From an uncultured Collinsella sp. (GTDB taxonomy: Bacteria > Actinomycetota > Coriobacteriia > Coriobacteriales > Coriobacteriaceae): a DNA stretch of 64,000 nt. The position numbers and the translations under genes are program-made. How positions within the stretch are numbered: position 1 is the stretch's first letter; every line of letters starts with the position of its first letter. Under the pieces are notes generated by a model. That model was not told where the DNA came from, searched no databases, and saw nothing but the letters and a program-made list of their open reading frames with translations. The stretch lies in NCBI GenBank assembly GCA_900540845.1, contig UQHS01000001.1, positions 62,001 to 126,000 on the forward strand. Direction: 5' to 3'. Below, in pieces: positions 33,919 to 44,400 of this stretch.

Positions 33919-36378
33919 CTAGCCGAACACCTTGGCCGCAATGCGCGCCGACTCGGCGGCGTCTTTGGCATAGAAGTCCGCGCCGATTTGCTGGGCGTAT
34001 TCCGGCGTGAGGACCGCGCCTCCCACCATGACGAGCGCACCCGGCGCCTCGCGATGCAGCAGGTCGATGGTCTTCGCCATGTTCACGACGGTCGTGGTCA
34101 TCAGCGCGGAGAGGCCGACGAGTTTGATGTCGCGGTCGCGCACGGCGTCGAGCACCGCCTGCGGCTTCACGTCGCGCCCGAGGTCGATCACGGTGTATCC
34201 GTAGTTGTCGAGCAGCATCTTGACGATGTTTTTACCGATGTCGTGGATGTCGCCCTCGACCGTGGCGACGCAGATCGTCCCCTTATCGAGGTCCGACGCG
34301 GCGGGCATCCTGTCTTTGATGACGTCGAATCCGGCACGTGCCGCCTCGGCCGACGCCATAAGCTGTGGCAAGAAGAGCTCTCCGCGATCAAAGCGCACCC
34401 CCACCTCATCGAGGGCGGGAATGAGGTGCGCGTCGATGAGCTCGAGCGCGTCAACGGTGCCGAGCAGCTCGCGGGTGAGGTCCGCGGTCTCGCGCTTGCG
34501 CCCGGTGAGCACGAAATGCTCGATCGATTGTTCGTCCGGAGATGCGCTCGGCACCCCGCCGCCTTGCCCGACGCTCTCGCCTTGTCCGGGCACCATGTCG
34601 CCCGTGGTGACGATCGCCGCCGCGTCTCCTCCCGCGGCGGTATACGGGTCGCTCCAGGAGGCGTAGCGTTCGATGTAGTCTTCGGCGCCCGCGTCCTCGC
34701 CATTCAAGACGCGGAAGGTTCGCACGACATCCATGTAGCGCTCGGATTTGGGGTTCAGGATCGGGGCGTCGAGGCCGGCGCCAAAAGCGGCGGCGAGGTA
34801 GATGCTGTTGAGTAGGGGCCGCTGCGGCAGGCCAAAGCTGATGTTGGACACGCCGAGGGCGCACGCGACGCCCAGGCGCTCCTTGACCAGCGTGATGGCA
34901 CGCAGGGTCTCACACGCCTGGCGCTGGTCGGTCGATGCGGTCATGGCGAGGCAGTCGATGAGGATCCGCGAACGCGGGATGCCGTGGCGCTCCGCCTCGA
35001 GCACGATGCGCTCAGCGATCTCGAGGCGCTGCTCGGCTGTGGTGGGGATGCCCGCCTCGTCGAGGGTGAGGCCGATCACGTTGGCGCCGTATCGCGCGGC
35101 GATGGGCAAGATCTCGTCGAGCGCATCGCGTTTGCCGTTGACCGAGTTGATGATGGGCTTGCCGGGGTATCGGCGCACGGCGGCCTCGAGCGCGGCGGGG
35201 ACGGTGGAGTCGAATTGAAGCGGTAGCGTGACGGCTCCCGCCAGCCGTTCGCCGGCAGTCTGGAGGGCCTCGACCTCATCGATGTCGGGAAGGCCGACGT
35301 TGACGTCGAGAATATCGGCGCCTTCCTCCTGCTGCGCGATGCCCTCGCTCACCACATAGTCAAAATCATGAGCACGAAGGGCCTCTTTGAGCCGTTTCTT
35401 GCCGGTGGGGTTGATCCGCTCGCCGATGACGGCGATCGCGTGCCCGTCGGCGGGCAGGTAGACGAGTTCCTGGGCGCTCGTGACGGTGAGCGCCGCAGGT
35501 ACGCTGCGGCGACGCGGCGCGTGCCCGCGCAGGAGCTCGGCGATGAGGGCGATATGGCGCGGGTCGGTGCCGCAGCAGCCGCCGAGAATCGCGACGCCGT
35601 CCTCGATCATGCCGCGAACGGCCTGGGCATATGCCTCGGGTTCGATATCGAAGACGGTGCAACCATGTTCCACGTGGGGCAGGCCGGCGTTTGCCTGGAC
35701 GATCACGGGCTTTTCCGTGACGTCGAGCATGCGCCGGGCGAGGGCGCGCAGCTCATGCGGCCCCTGGGAGCAATTGATGCCCAGGGCGTCGACACCCAGG
35801 GCGTCCAGCGTGACGGCTGCGACCTCGGGGGAGGTTCCCAGGAAGGTGCGGCCGTCGGTCTCAAAGGTCATGGTGGCGAAGATGGGCAGCGAGGTGGTTT
35901 CGCGGCATGCGAGGACGGCCGCCTTGATTTCGAGCAGGTCGGTCATCGTCTCGATGATGAACAGGTCCGCGCCTGCTTCGGCCGCGGCGCGTGCCTGCTC
36001 GGCAAATGCGTCGTAGGCGTCGTCGAAGCTGAGCGTGCCCAAGGGACGCAGCAGGGCTCCCAGCGGACCGATGTCGGCGGCGACGAGGCGGGCGCCGGCC
36101 GCTCGGGCGCATGCAACGGCGGCGGTGTAGATCTCGGCCACCGAGGCCTTGCCGTTGAGCTTGAAGCGGTTCGCGCCGAAGGTGTTGGTGGTGATGACGG
36201 TGCTACCCGCCTCGACATAGGCACGGTGGATTGCCTCGATGTGCTGGGGGTCGCTCAGGCACAAGAGCTCGGGGAGCTCGCCTGCAGCCAGGCCCGCGGC
36301 CTGGAGCATCGTGCCCATGCCGCCGTCGAACAGCAGGTAGCCAGTGCCGGCGAGTGCGCGTTGCAATGTGGTGTCCAT
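33919..36378 (-). CDS. metH: Cobalamin-dependent methionine synthase without activation domain
   Basis: An 819-residue MetH that transfers a methyl group from methyltetrahydrofolate to homocysteine. The N-terminal homocysteine domain runs to about 290, with zinc ligands in INCSQG and GGCCGTDP. The pterin domain is about 310-580 (VIGERINPTGKK). The cobalamin cap and Rossmann domains are 600-819, with the cobalt ligand motif DIHDIGKN near 709-716. The C-terminal AdoMet reactivation domain of the 1200-residue form is missing and is supplied by the gene upstream. The start follows AAGGAG. It is last in the metF-activation-metH operon. Confidence 0.94.
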   Translation of the reverse strand: MDTTLQRALAGTGYLLFDGGMGTMLQAAGLAAGELPELLCLSDPQHIEAIHRAYVEAGSTVITTNTFGANRFKLNGKASVAEIYTAAVACARAAGARLVAADIGPLGALLRPLGTLSFDDAYDAFAEQARAAAEAGADLFIIETMTDLLEIKAAVLACRETTSLPIFATMTFETDGRTFLGTSPEVAAVTLDALGVDALGINCSQGPHELRALARRMLDVTEKPVIVQANAGLPHVEHGCTVFDIEPEAYAQAVRGMIEDGVAILGGCCGTDPRHIALIAELLRGHAPRRRSVPAALTVTSAQELVYLPADGHAIAVIGERINPTGKKRLKEALRAHDFDYVVSEGIAQQEEGADILDVNVGLPDIDEVEALQTAGERLAGAVTLPLQFDSTVPAALEAAVRRYPGKPIINSVNGKRDALDEILPIAARYGANVIGLTLDEAGIPTTAEQRLEIAERIVLEAERHGIPRSRILIDCLAMTASTDQRQACETLRAITLVKERLGVACALGVSNISFGLPQRPLLNSIYLAAAFGAGLDAPILNPKSERYMDVVRTFRVLNGEDAGAEDYIERYASWSDPYTAAGGDAAAIVTTGDMVPGQGESVGQGGGVPSASPDEQSIEHFVLTGRKRETADLTRELLGTVDALELIDAHLIPALDEVGVRFDRGELFLPQLMASAEAARAGFDVIKDRMPAASDLDKGTICVATVEGDIHDIGKNIVKMLLDNYGYTVIDLGRDVKPQAVLDAVRDRDIKLVGLSALMTTTVVNMAKTIDLLHREAPGALVMVGGAVLTPEYAQQIGADFYAKDAAESARIAAKVFG

Positions 36379-36441
36379 GGTGCTCCTTGAGGGGGTGCAG
36401 GTGCGTGAGGTCCGATGCTCCTGCGTACGTTGGGGCTTAGC

Positions 36442-37197
36442 TTAGCAGGTGAAGCCGCGTGCCCGGAACGAGCAGGCGGCTTTTTGACGGCACAGGTCGC
36501 ACCGCGCGGGCGCGTCGGCGGATCGAGGCGCGCCCTCAAAGACGCCGATCATGGCGGTGACGGACTTGCTGGGCAGCATGAGCCCGGACGGGGTGAGCGT
36601 GAGGCCAAGGCGACGTCCGGTATCGAGGGCGGCGAGGATGCCTCCCTGCGCAGCGAGGGGGCAATCGCCGTACCCGCATGAGAAACGCCAGTTGCAGGAG
36701 AGCCCGGAGAATTTGGCGAGCTTGCGAATATGGCGCTCCATGCGCTCCACGGCCGCTTCTATCGCGGCGGACGAGGCGGCGTCGAACACCGTCGCCTCCA
36801 AGGGATTGCCAATGCTCCGCGCCCGCAGCTGCCGCTCGTGCTCAAGGCCCAGCGTGCAGGCGAGCACCGCGCACCAGCGCGCATCCTTGAGGTGCCGGTA
36901 TATGTCGCGTCCCTCGAGCTCGATCGAAGTGCCCGTCAGGCGAATGCGGGGCTCGCCGCCGTCCATGAGAGCCTGCGCATTCACGGTGGCCATCATCCAG
37001 ATGCCCCGGGGCCGCGCCGTCCGCTCCACCTCGTCGATCACCGCTTCGATGCGGGCCATGAGGTCGGCATCGATCGCCTGGCCGCTGTGACCCAGGTACC
37101 GCAGGACCTCGGAGCGGTCGCACGCGAGGCGCTCCTCCTTGGGAAGAGAGAACGGATGGGGCTCCAAGAGCGCGGTGGGCAATGCTGTGGCACTCAT
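36442..37197 (-). CDS. Methionine synthase reactivation-domain protein
   Basis: A 251-residue protein of the stand-alone MetH activation domain type, which binds AdoMet to remethylate oxidised cob(II)alamin in MetH. Seen are EVLRYLGHSG, a helix with ARPRGIWMMATV, the LACTLGLEHERQLR stretch, and the CNWRFSCGYGDCPLAAQG motif of the family. A C-terminal CDLCRQKAACSFRARGFTC cysteine tail is present. Its ATG overlaps the metF stop as ATGA, and metH starts 63 bases later, so the three are co-transcribed. Confidence 0.85.
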   Translation of the reverse strand: MSATALPTALLEPHPFSLPKEERLACDRSEVLRYLGHSGQAIDADLMARIEAVIDEVERTARPRGIWMMATVNAQALMDGGEPRIRLTGTSIELEGRDIYRHLKDARWCAVLACTLGLEHERQLRARSIGNPLEATVFDAASSAAIEAAVERMERHIRKLAKFSGLSCNWRFSCGYGDCPLAAQGGILAALDTGRRLGLTLTPSGLMLPSKSVTAMIGVFEGAPRSADAPARCDLCRQKAACSFRARGFTC

Positions 37198-38081
37198 CGG
37201 TCGGCCGAGCCCCGGCGCAGGGCGCTCATCGCCGCGCTCGCCACATCCGCACGGTTCATGGTGTAGACGTGCAGGCCGTCGACGCCGTGCGCCGCAAGGT
37301 CCTCGAGTTGGCGGCAGGCGTACTCGATGCCCGCCGCGCGCAGGCTCTCGGCATCGTCCTCGTAGCGGGCGAGTAGCTTGATCACGGCCGAGGGCAGCGA
37401 CGCCCCGCACATGAACACCATGCGGCTGATCTGCTGCTTGCCCATAAAAGGCATGATGCCGGCGGTGATGGGCGCGGTGATGCCCGCTCGCTCGGCGCGC
37501 TCTTGAAACCGATAGAAGAGGTCGTTGTCAAAGAAGAGCTGGGTAACGAGGAAGCTCGCTCCGCAGTCCTGCTTGAGCTTGAGGTGGGCTATCGAGCGGT
37601 CGAGGTCGTCGCACTCGATGTGGCCCTCGGGATACGCCGCGGCACCGACGCAAAAGCCCGCCTCGACGAGGGCGGGGATGATGTCCATCGCGTAGCGATA
37701 GTCGGCGCATCCCGGCCCGGTAGGCGCGTCGGCTGGCACGTCGCCGCGCAACGCGAGCACGTTTTCGATGCCCGCGGAGTGGAGCTCGGCGATCTTGCTG
37801 GGCAGGTCCTCACGGTGCAGCGAGATGCAGGTCTGGTGTGCGCATGACGTGATGCCCAGCTCGCGCGTCAGCATGGAGGCGATCTGCGTGGTGGCGGCGT
37901 TGTTGGTAGAGCCGCCAGCGGAGTAGGTGACACTCACAAAGCTGGGCGAGAGCTCGGCGAAGCGCTCGCCCACCTCACGGGCGCGCTCGAGCGTGAGCTC
38001 GCCTTTGGGCGGGAACATCTCGAATGAGACGGGCGTGGTGCCTTGGGACGCGGCGCTGGCGAACAGCTCATCGATCCTCAT
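37194..38081 (-). CDS. metF: 5,10-methylenetetrahydrofolate reductase
   Basis: A 295-residue FAD enzyme that makes 5-methyltetrahydrofolate for MetH. The TIM-barrel shows SFEMFPPKGE near the start, SVTYSAGGST, NVLALRGDVP, the AAYPEGH loop and GASFLVTQLFFDN. The length is usual. The ATG at 38081 follows CAGGAG. It is first in the operon with the reactivation protein and metH. Its upstream region, with the IS element from 38250, shows no recognisable SAM or cobalamin riboswitch. Confidence 0.94.
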   Translation of the reverse strand: MRIDELFASAASQGTTPVSFEMFPPKGELTLERAREVGERFAELSPSFVSVTYSAGGSTNNAATTQIASMLTRELGITSCAHQTCISLHREDLPSKIAELHSAGIENVLALRGDVPADAPTGPGCADYRYAMDIIPALVEAGFCVGAAAYPEGHIECDDLDRSIAHLKLKQDCGASFLVTQLFFDNDLFYRFQERAERAGITAPITAGIMPFMGKQQISRMVFMCGASLPSAVIKLLARYEDDAESLRAAGIEYACRQLEDLAAHGVDGLHVYTMNRADVASAAMSALRRGSADR

Positions 38082-38324
38082 GCGTGCTCCTGGTGCGTCA
38101 AAAGGTGGCAAATAGCGCTATGGTACGCCGTCCGGCCCGTTGGAGCGCACGTGCCGGGGTGGGTTGTAACACACTTGTTATATGGGTTGGGGTCGAGCGC
38201 CGGGCCGCGTGGCCACAATCTGTCATTGCCGTGCGGACCGGCGTTTTTCGGCTCTTCGGTGGTTTCTGTGGGAGAGATTCCGGCATAGGCCCAGCTCAGC
38301 GGGCGAAAACAACGATCTGGAACT

Positions 38325-38350
38325 GAAACGGCCCCGGGAGGGGCCGTTTC
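38325..38350 (+). terminator. GC-rich hairpin in the 5-prime part of the IS
   Basis: GAAACGGCCCC and GGGGCCGTTTC pair perfectly around a 4-base loop, upstream of the transposase start. There is no T-run. It may block incoming transcription or hide the transposase ribosome binding site. Confidence 0.55.
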
Positions 38351-38407
38351 CGCGTCATCCGCCTATGATTGCTAAGCCAAATTCAGACAACCGAAGAGGT
38401 GTGACGC

Positions 38408-39781
38408 ATGAAGAGTCTACTACTTCTCGCCCTCGGTCTGGCCCGCACGGTCGTCCTGGGCGCGCGCATCGAGGCCGAGCGCATCGTCGTGAGCGTCCGG
38501 CCCTACAAGCGCGAGCAGCGCCGCTGCCCCGTATGCGGCAGGGCCTGCGACTTCTACGACATGGCGAACCGCGGGGCCCCCAGGCTGTGGAGGGCGATGG
38601 ACCTGGCGCGCTCGGCCTGCTACCTGGAGTACGCGCCCTGCAGGGTGCGCTGCCCGGAGCACGGCGTGCGCACCGAGGCCGTCCCCTGGGCGCGGCACGG
38701 GGCGCGCTTCACGCGCGACTTCGAGGACTGGGTGGCGTGGCTGGCGGTCCGCTGCACCGCCTCGGCGGTCTCCGGGCTCGCCCGCGTCGAGTGGCACAGC
38801 GTGGGCGGCGTGTGCAGGCGCGTCTACGCCGAGCTGGAGGCCGCGCGCGGCGCCTCGAGGTTCGACGGCGTGCGCCGCATCGGCATCGACGAGACGTCGT
38901 ACAAGAAGGGCCACAAGTACGTCACGGTGGTCGTCGACCACGACCGCGGCTGCCTCATCTGGGCGCACGAGGGCACCGGCAAGGACGTGCTCAACCTGTT
39001 CCTCGACGAGCTCACGCGCGAGCAGAGGCGCGCCATAGAGGTGGTGACCGCCGACGGCGCGAGGTGGATAAGGCAGCTGGTCAAGCGCCGCTGCCCCAAC
39101 GCGAGGTGGGTCATGGACCCCTTCCACGTGGTCCAGTGGATGAACGACGCGCTCGACGCCGTGCGCTGCGAGGAGTGGAACGCCGCCAGGGCCGCCGCCA
39201 GGGCCGCCAGGCCCAGGCCCGAGGGCAAGCGCGGCAGGCCTGCCAAAGGCGAGCTGCCGCCCGAGGAGGTCAGGGCGCTCGAGGAGGAGGCGGCCTCCAT
39301 CAAGGGCAGCCGCTACGCGCTCGTGAAGAACCCCGAGGACCTCACCGACGGCCAGAGGGCGAGGCTCGAGGCGCTCAAGAAGAGGGCCGGCTCGCGGCTG
39401 GTCAGGGCCTGGGAGCTCAAGGAGGACCTGCGGGCCGTCTTCCGGGCAGCCGACGGCTCCGAGGCCGCCGAGCTGCTCGACGACTGGATGCACAGGGCCG
39501 CCTACTGCAAGATCGCCAAGGTCGTCGCCGTGGAGAAGAAGGTGCGCCGCCGGCGCGACGACATCATCGCCGCAGTCGAGCTCGGCATCAGCAACGGGCG
39601 CGTAGAGGCCATCAACAACAAGATCAAGGTGACGGTGAGGATGGGCTACGGCTTCCGCAACACCGACAACCTCGTGGCCCTGCTCATGCTCAGGTGCGGC
39701 GACTGCCAGCCCCAGCTCCCGGGTCGCCCGGTGAAGGCGAGGAAGAAGGGCGTGAAGGGAGCGAAGAGCGTTGCTGCCTAG
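38408..39781 (+). CDS. ISL3-family transposase
   Basis: A 457-residue DDE transposase. The N-terminal zinc-binding part has CPVCGRACDF and CRVRCPEHGV. The catalytic acids are Asp in GIDETSYKKG (about 160), Asp in WVMDPFHVV (about 237) and Glu in SNGRVEAINNKIK (about 400), with the long helical insertion between the last two. The length is usual and there is no frameshift, so it is probably active. Codon use is more GC-extreme than the flanking genes (AGG for Arg is common), consistent with a mobile origin. Confidence 0.95.
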   Translation: MKSLLLLALGLARTVVLGARIEAERIVVSVRPYKREQRRCPVCGRACDFYDMANRGAPRLWRAMDLARSACYLEYAPCRVRCPEHGVRTEAVPWARHGARFTRDFEDWVAWLAVRCTASAVSGLARVEWHSVGGVCRRVYAELEAARGASRFDGVRRIGIDETSYKKGHKYVTVVVDHDRGCLIWAHEGTGKDVLNLFLDELTREQRRAIEVVTADGARWIRQLVKRRCPNARWVMDPFHVVQWMNDALDAVRCEEWNAARAAARAARPRPEGKRGRPAKGELPPEEVRALEEEAASIKGSRYALVKNPEDLTDGQRARLEALKKRAGSRLVRAWELKEDLRAVFRAADGSEAAELLDDWMHRAAYCKIAKVVAVEKKVRRRRDDIIAAVELGISNGRVEAINNKIKVTVRMGYGFRNTDNLVALLMLRCGDCQPQLPGRPVKARKKGVKGAKSVAA

Positions 39782-39836
39782 GCTAGCCCCTTGTCACACA
39801 AACTACCGAAGCCTCCGTTTTTCTCAGTTGGGCGCA

Positions 39837-39878
39837 CCGGGGTGAAGGCACCGCTGTACAGCGGGATCTCCACCCCGG
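39837..39878. repeat. Nested hairpin downstream of gltD
   Basis: Outer arms CCGGGGTG and CACCCCGG enclose a perfect inner hairpin CCGCTG-TA-CAGCGG. On the minus strand it lies just after the gltD stop and is followed by GAGAAAAACG, so it may shape the gltD 3-prime end. Confidence 0.5.
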
Positions 39879-39923
39879 GCATCGTATCCAACGAGCGCGC
39901 GCCTGGCAGGTCGCTTCATGGAG

Positions 39924-41432
39924 CTACAGTTTCAAAGTGCGGGCTACCTCCTGGGCACAGGCGAGGGCGTCGGCGATGGCGCTCACCACAAGGGACGAGC
40001 CACTGCGGGCGTCCCCGCAGACAAAGACCGCGCAAGAGGACGCATCGTCCCCCGTCTCCGCGTTGTTGCCGAGCACGCAGCGATGGCCTTGCGGTTCGCG
40101 CACGATCGGAAGGGGTCGGCTGTCCGCGGTTTGGGATAGGTGCGCGCCAAAGGAGCTGAAGACCTCGGGTTCGGGTCCGGTAAAACCGCAGGCAATGAGC
40201 ACGAGCTGCGCCGGGATCTCATGTTCGGACCCCTTGATCCTGCGTGGCGATCCGTCGCTCCAGTCGAGGCCGGCAACGAGTAGCCCACGCGCGGCCCCCT
40301 GCTCGTTTCTCAGGACCTCGAGGGTATCCACGGCCCAAGAGCGCATCTCGCCGCCCGAGAGCGCGATGGCTTCTTGCTGGCCGTAGTCGGTCTTTTTGAC
40401 ATGGGGCCATTGCGGCCAGCCGTTCTGCGGCAGAGGCTGCTCGGGTGGCTCGGGCAGGAACTCTAGCTGCCGCACCGAGCGCGCGCCCTGGCGCACGGCC
40501 GTGCCCACACAGTCGTTGCCGGTGTCTCCGCCGCCGATGACAACGACGTCGAGCCCGCGCGCCGAGATGGCGCTTGCGCCCGAATCGCCCTCGAGCACCG
40601 CGCGCGTGGCGGCGCTCAGGTAATCCACCGCGTAGACGACGCCCTTGGCATCGGCGTTTCGTGCCGCAAGCGCGCGGGGCGCCCTTGCACCGGTGGCGAT
40701 CACCACGGCGTCGAAGGTCTCAAGCAGGTCGAGGGCGACCTCCTGCTGCGCGGCGTCGACGCCCAGGCGAAACTCGATGCCCAGCGATTCCATGAACTCG
40801 ACGCGACGGCTGACGATCGACTTGTCGAGTTTCATGTTGGGGATGCCATACATGAGCAGCCCTCCTGCGCGGTCGTCGCGCTCGACGACCGTGACGCGCG
40901 CCCCGCGCCTCGCAAGGTCCCATCCGCTCGCAAGGCCGGCGGGCCCCGACCCGATCACCGCCACGCGCGGAGCGTTCCTGCCAGGCTGCGGGAACCGGGC
41001 GGGTCCCCCGTGCTCCCATTCCCAATCGGAGAGTGCGCGCTCGTTATCGTGAATCGTTACGGGCTGCCCGTCGACGGTTCCGAGGTTGCATGCCGCCTCG
41101 CAGAGCGCCGGACACACGCGGCTCGTGAACTCGGGCAAGGGGGAAGTGATCGAGAGGCGCTCGACTGCCGCCTCCATGCGCCCGCGGTGGATGAGTTCGT
41201 TCCACTCGGGAATGAGGTTGTGGAGCGGGCAGCCGCTTGTGCGGGCGTGCCCAAACGAGGTGCCCGATTGGCAAAACGCCACGCCGCACATCATGCAGCG
41301 GCTCGCCTGGGCACGTCTGGTCGCCGTATTCGGCTCGATATAGAGCGGGTCGAAATCCTGCACGCGCTGGTCGACGGGACGCAGGGCGTGCGCCACCCTG
41401 TCCGTGGTGAGAAAAGCTCCCGGTTTACCCAT
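39924..41432 (-). CDS. gltD: Glutamate synthase, small (beta) subunit
   Basis: A 502-residue FAD/[4Fe-4S] flavoprotein that passes electrons from NAD(P)H to GltB. The N-terminal ferredoxin-like region has CMMCGVAFC (46-54), GCPLHNLIPEWN and CPALCEAACN. The FAD fold is at VAVIGSGPAGLASGWDLARRG and the NADPH fold at VVVIGGGDTGNDC. The length is usual. The ATG follows GGAGG, and the gene begins only 2 bases after the gltB stop, so the two form one operon. The IS lies downstream. Confidence 0.95.
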   Translation of the reverse strand: MGKPGAFLTTDRVAHALRPVDQRVQDFDPLYIEPNTATRRAQASRCMMCGVAFCQSGTSFGHARTSGCPLHNLIPEWNELIHRGRMEAAVERLSITSPLPEFTSRVCPALCEAACNLGTVDGQPVTIHDNERALSDWEWEHGGPARFPQPGRNAPRVAVIGSGPAGLASGWDLARRGARVTVVERDDRAGGLLMYGIPNMKLDKSIVSRRVEFMESLGIEFRLGVDAAQQEVALDLLETFDAVVIATGARAPRALAARNADAKGVVYAVDYLSAATRAVLEGDSGASAISARGLDVVVIGGGDTGNDCVGTAVRQGARSVRQLEFLPEPPEQPLPQNGWPQWPHVKKTDYGQQEAIALSGGEMRSWAVDTLEVLRNEQGAARGLLVAGLDWSDGSPRRIKGSEHEIPAQLVLIACGFTGPEPEVFSSFGAHLSQTADSRPLPIVREPQGHRCVLGNNAETGDDASSCAVFVCGDARSGSSLVVSAIADALACAQEVARTLKL

Positions 41433-41434
41433 GG

Positions 41435-44400
41435 CTAAGCCTCCTTGGTGGCGTTGTGCTTACAAGTGGTGGGCGTGAGCGCCCGGCGCCGCGGCGCGGT
41501 GATGATCTCGAACGCGCGCTCGAGGGCGGCTTCGTGGGAGAGTCCCGAGCGCTCTTCTTGGGCGACGATGTGGAGTACACGCTGGTACTCCACGGGGATC
41601 ACCTTGACAAAGGAGTGCTCGATGTCGGGGAAGCGATACAGCAGGCGTATGCCACGGGGGCTCGCCGTGCGACGGACGTGCTCCTCGATCAGCGCGTGGA
41701 TGAGGGCGATCTCCTCGGTATCGGGGCGATTGAGTTCAACCGTCTCGGTGTTGACGCGCTCGGCGAGCGTGCCGTACTCGTCGTAGACGTAGGCGACGCC
41801 TCCTGTCATGCCGGCTCCAAAGTTATGGCCCACCTCACCGAGGATGAGCGCCACGCCTCCCGTCATGTACTCGCAGCCGTGCGCCCCCACGCCCTCGACG
41901 ACCACGGTGGCGCCGGAATTTCTGACTGCGAAGCGCTGGCCAGCCAATCCGTTGACAAATCCGCGCCCGCTCGTTGCTCCCATAAAGGCGACGTTGCCCA
42001 CAATGACATTCTCGTCGAACTTGAAGGTCGCGCCTTCCGGCGGGGCAACGGAGAGGATGCCGCCGGAGAGTCCCTTGCCAAAATAGTCGTTCGCATCGCC
42101 GCGGACGGCAAGCGTCACGCCGGCGGGGATGAAAGCGCCAAAGCTCTGGCCGGCAGACCCCGTGCAGTTGACGGTGATGGAGCCTTCGGGAAGTCCGTTT
42201 GGATGTGCGCTGGTGACCGTGTGGCCGAGCATGGTGCCAGTGCAGCGGTTAACGTTGGCGATGTCGACGTTCAGCTCCACGGGAAGCATATGGGATCGCG
42301 CATCGGCGGTAAAGGGGATGAGAAGCGTCGCGTCGAGGGTCTCGTCAAGATGCGATGCGGCCGCCATGTGCGGAAGGTAATGGCCGCAGTCGGCGCCGGG
42401 GATGTGCGCCCCGAACTCGCATTGAGCGGGCGCGAGGACGGGCGCGAGGTCCAGAAGGTTCGACTTCCAGTTGCCGGCGTCCGGAATCTGTCGCAGGCAC
42501 TCGACGTGCCCGACCATATCCTCAACGGTGGCGAAGCCCAGGCGCGCCATGACCTGACGGAGTTGTTCGGCGACGAACAGCATGAACCGCTCGACGTGTT
42601 CGGGCCTGCCGGTAAAACCGTGGCGCAACCGGCAGTTTTGCGTCGCGATGCCCGCCGGGCAGGTGTCCTGCTGGCAATCGCGCTGCATCAGGCAGCCCAT
42701 GGCGATGAGCGGCATGGTGGCGAACCCGAACTCCTCCGCGCCGAGCAGGCATGCCACCGCCACATCGGTGCCGTCCATGAGCTTGCCATCGGCCTCGAGC
42801 ACAACGCGAGAGCGCAGGCCGTTTTGCACGAGCGTCTGCTGCGTCTCGGCGAGGCCGAGCTCGAGGGGCAGACCGGCGTGCCAGATCGAGTCGCGTGGGG
42901 CCGCGCCCGACCCACCGTTGTGACCCGAGATCAAGATCTTGTCGGCACCTCCCTTGGCGACACCGGTGGCGATGGTTCCCACCCCGGTCTCGCTCACGAG
43001 TTTGACGCTCACGCGCGCCTGGGGGTTTGTGCATTTGAGATCGAAGATGAGCTCGGCCAGGTCCTCGATGGAGTAGATGTCGTGATGCGGGGGAGGCGAG
43101 ATGAGGCTGATGCCGGGCGTGGATTGGCGCACCTCGGCGATCCAGGGATATACCTTCCTGCCGGGCAGGTGTCCGCCCTCACCGGGCTTCGCGCCCTGGG
43201 CCATCTTGATCTGGATCTCCGTTGCGGAGGCGAGGTACCGGCTCGTCACGCCAAAGCGGCCCGAAGCCACCTGCTTGATGGCAGAGTTGGCTGAATCACC
43301 GTTGGCGAGCGGCGTCTCGCGCCGCGGGTCCTCTCCGCCCTCGCCCGAATTCGACCGTCCATGCAGGCGGTTCATCGCGATGGCGAGACATTTGTGAGCC
43401 TCTCGGCTGATGGAGCCGTAGCTCATGGCGCCCGTGTTGAAGCGCGTCACGATGGAGCGAGCACTCTCGACGGCATCGAGCGGCAGCGGTGCGCGCCCCG
43501 CCGCATCGAAGTCGAGCAAGTCGCGCAGACGCACGACGCGTCCCGGTTTGTGCAGGCGCGCGCTGTACGCCTCGAACGCCGAGGCGTCGTCGAGACGCAC
43601 CGCGCTTTGCAGCAAAAAGATGGTCTGGGGGTCGATGAGGTGGTCCTCGCCGTCCAGGGGGCGCCAGTTGGTGAGGCCGAGCGTGGGGAGCTGGGAGGGG
43701 GCGGGCGACCTGTTCAGCGCGAGTGCCGCGTCGTAGCGTTTGTCAAGATCGCGTTGGACGTCGCCGATCCCCAGGCCGCCCACGCGGCTCACGGTGCCGG
43801 CGAAGCACCGGTCGATGAGCTCGGGTGCCAGACCGACCGCCTCGAAAATCTGGGCGGAATGGTAGCTTTGCATGGTGGAGATACCCATCTTGGACATGAT
43901 GGACACGATGCCCGCGGTAGCGGCGCGGTTGTACCGTCCAATGCCCTCGGGGGCACTTAACTCGACTCCATCTGCCGTCACGAGGTCGTGTTGGGCGGCA
44001 AGGGCGGCAATGTGGGCATGGGCGCCGTAGGGCCAGATGCCGCTCGCCGAGTAACTCACCAGTGCTGCGAAATCATGGGCGGAAAGCGCGTCGCCGGTTT
44101 CAACGATCAGGTCCGCGAACGTGCGAAGCCCTTCCCGCATCAGATGATTGTGGACCGCTCCCACGGCGAGCAGGGAGGGAATGGGGACCTCTCCCGACCC
44201 GGCGCGGTCGGAGAGCGCCACGATGTTCGCCCCCGCGCGAACCGCCGCCTCAACCTCGTTGCAAAGGGAGGTGAGGGCCTGGTCGAGCGCATCGGCACCG
44301 GCGTCGCGTCGATAGGCGGCGCGGAATGCGCGCGCGTGGAACCCCGTGCGATCGATTGAGATGATGGCGCGGTGCTGCTCCTCCGTGAGCAGCGGGGAGT

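Larger units (their letters stand above)
38250..39815 (+). mobile_element. ISL3-family insertion sequence, intact
   Basis: A 1566-bp element. The left end GGCTCTTCGGTGGTTTCTGT and the right end (read inverted) GAGGCTTCGGTAGTTTGTGT match over TTCGGT-GTTT-TGTG, giving imperfect terminal repeats of about 24 bp. It is flanked by the direct repeat CGTTTTTC at 38242-38249 and 39816-39823, the 8-bp duplication expected for ISL3. One full-length transposase gene is inside. It lies between gltD and metF without breaking either. Confidence 0.9.

Noticed and set aside
38082..38249. Cobalamin or SAM riboswitch before the metF-metH operon
   Set aside because: No B12-box, AAGTCAGGAGAC-like or SAM-I core sequence on the minus strand; the space before the IS is short.
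38182..39786. 534-codon open frame covering the transposase in another frame
   Set aside because: Arg/Gly-rich shadow of the transposase; the DDE motifs are only in the other frame.
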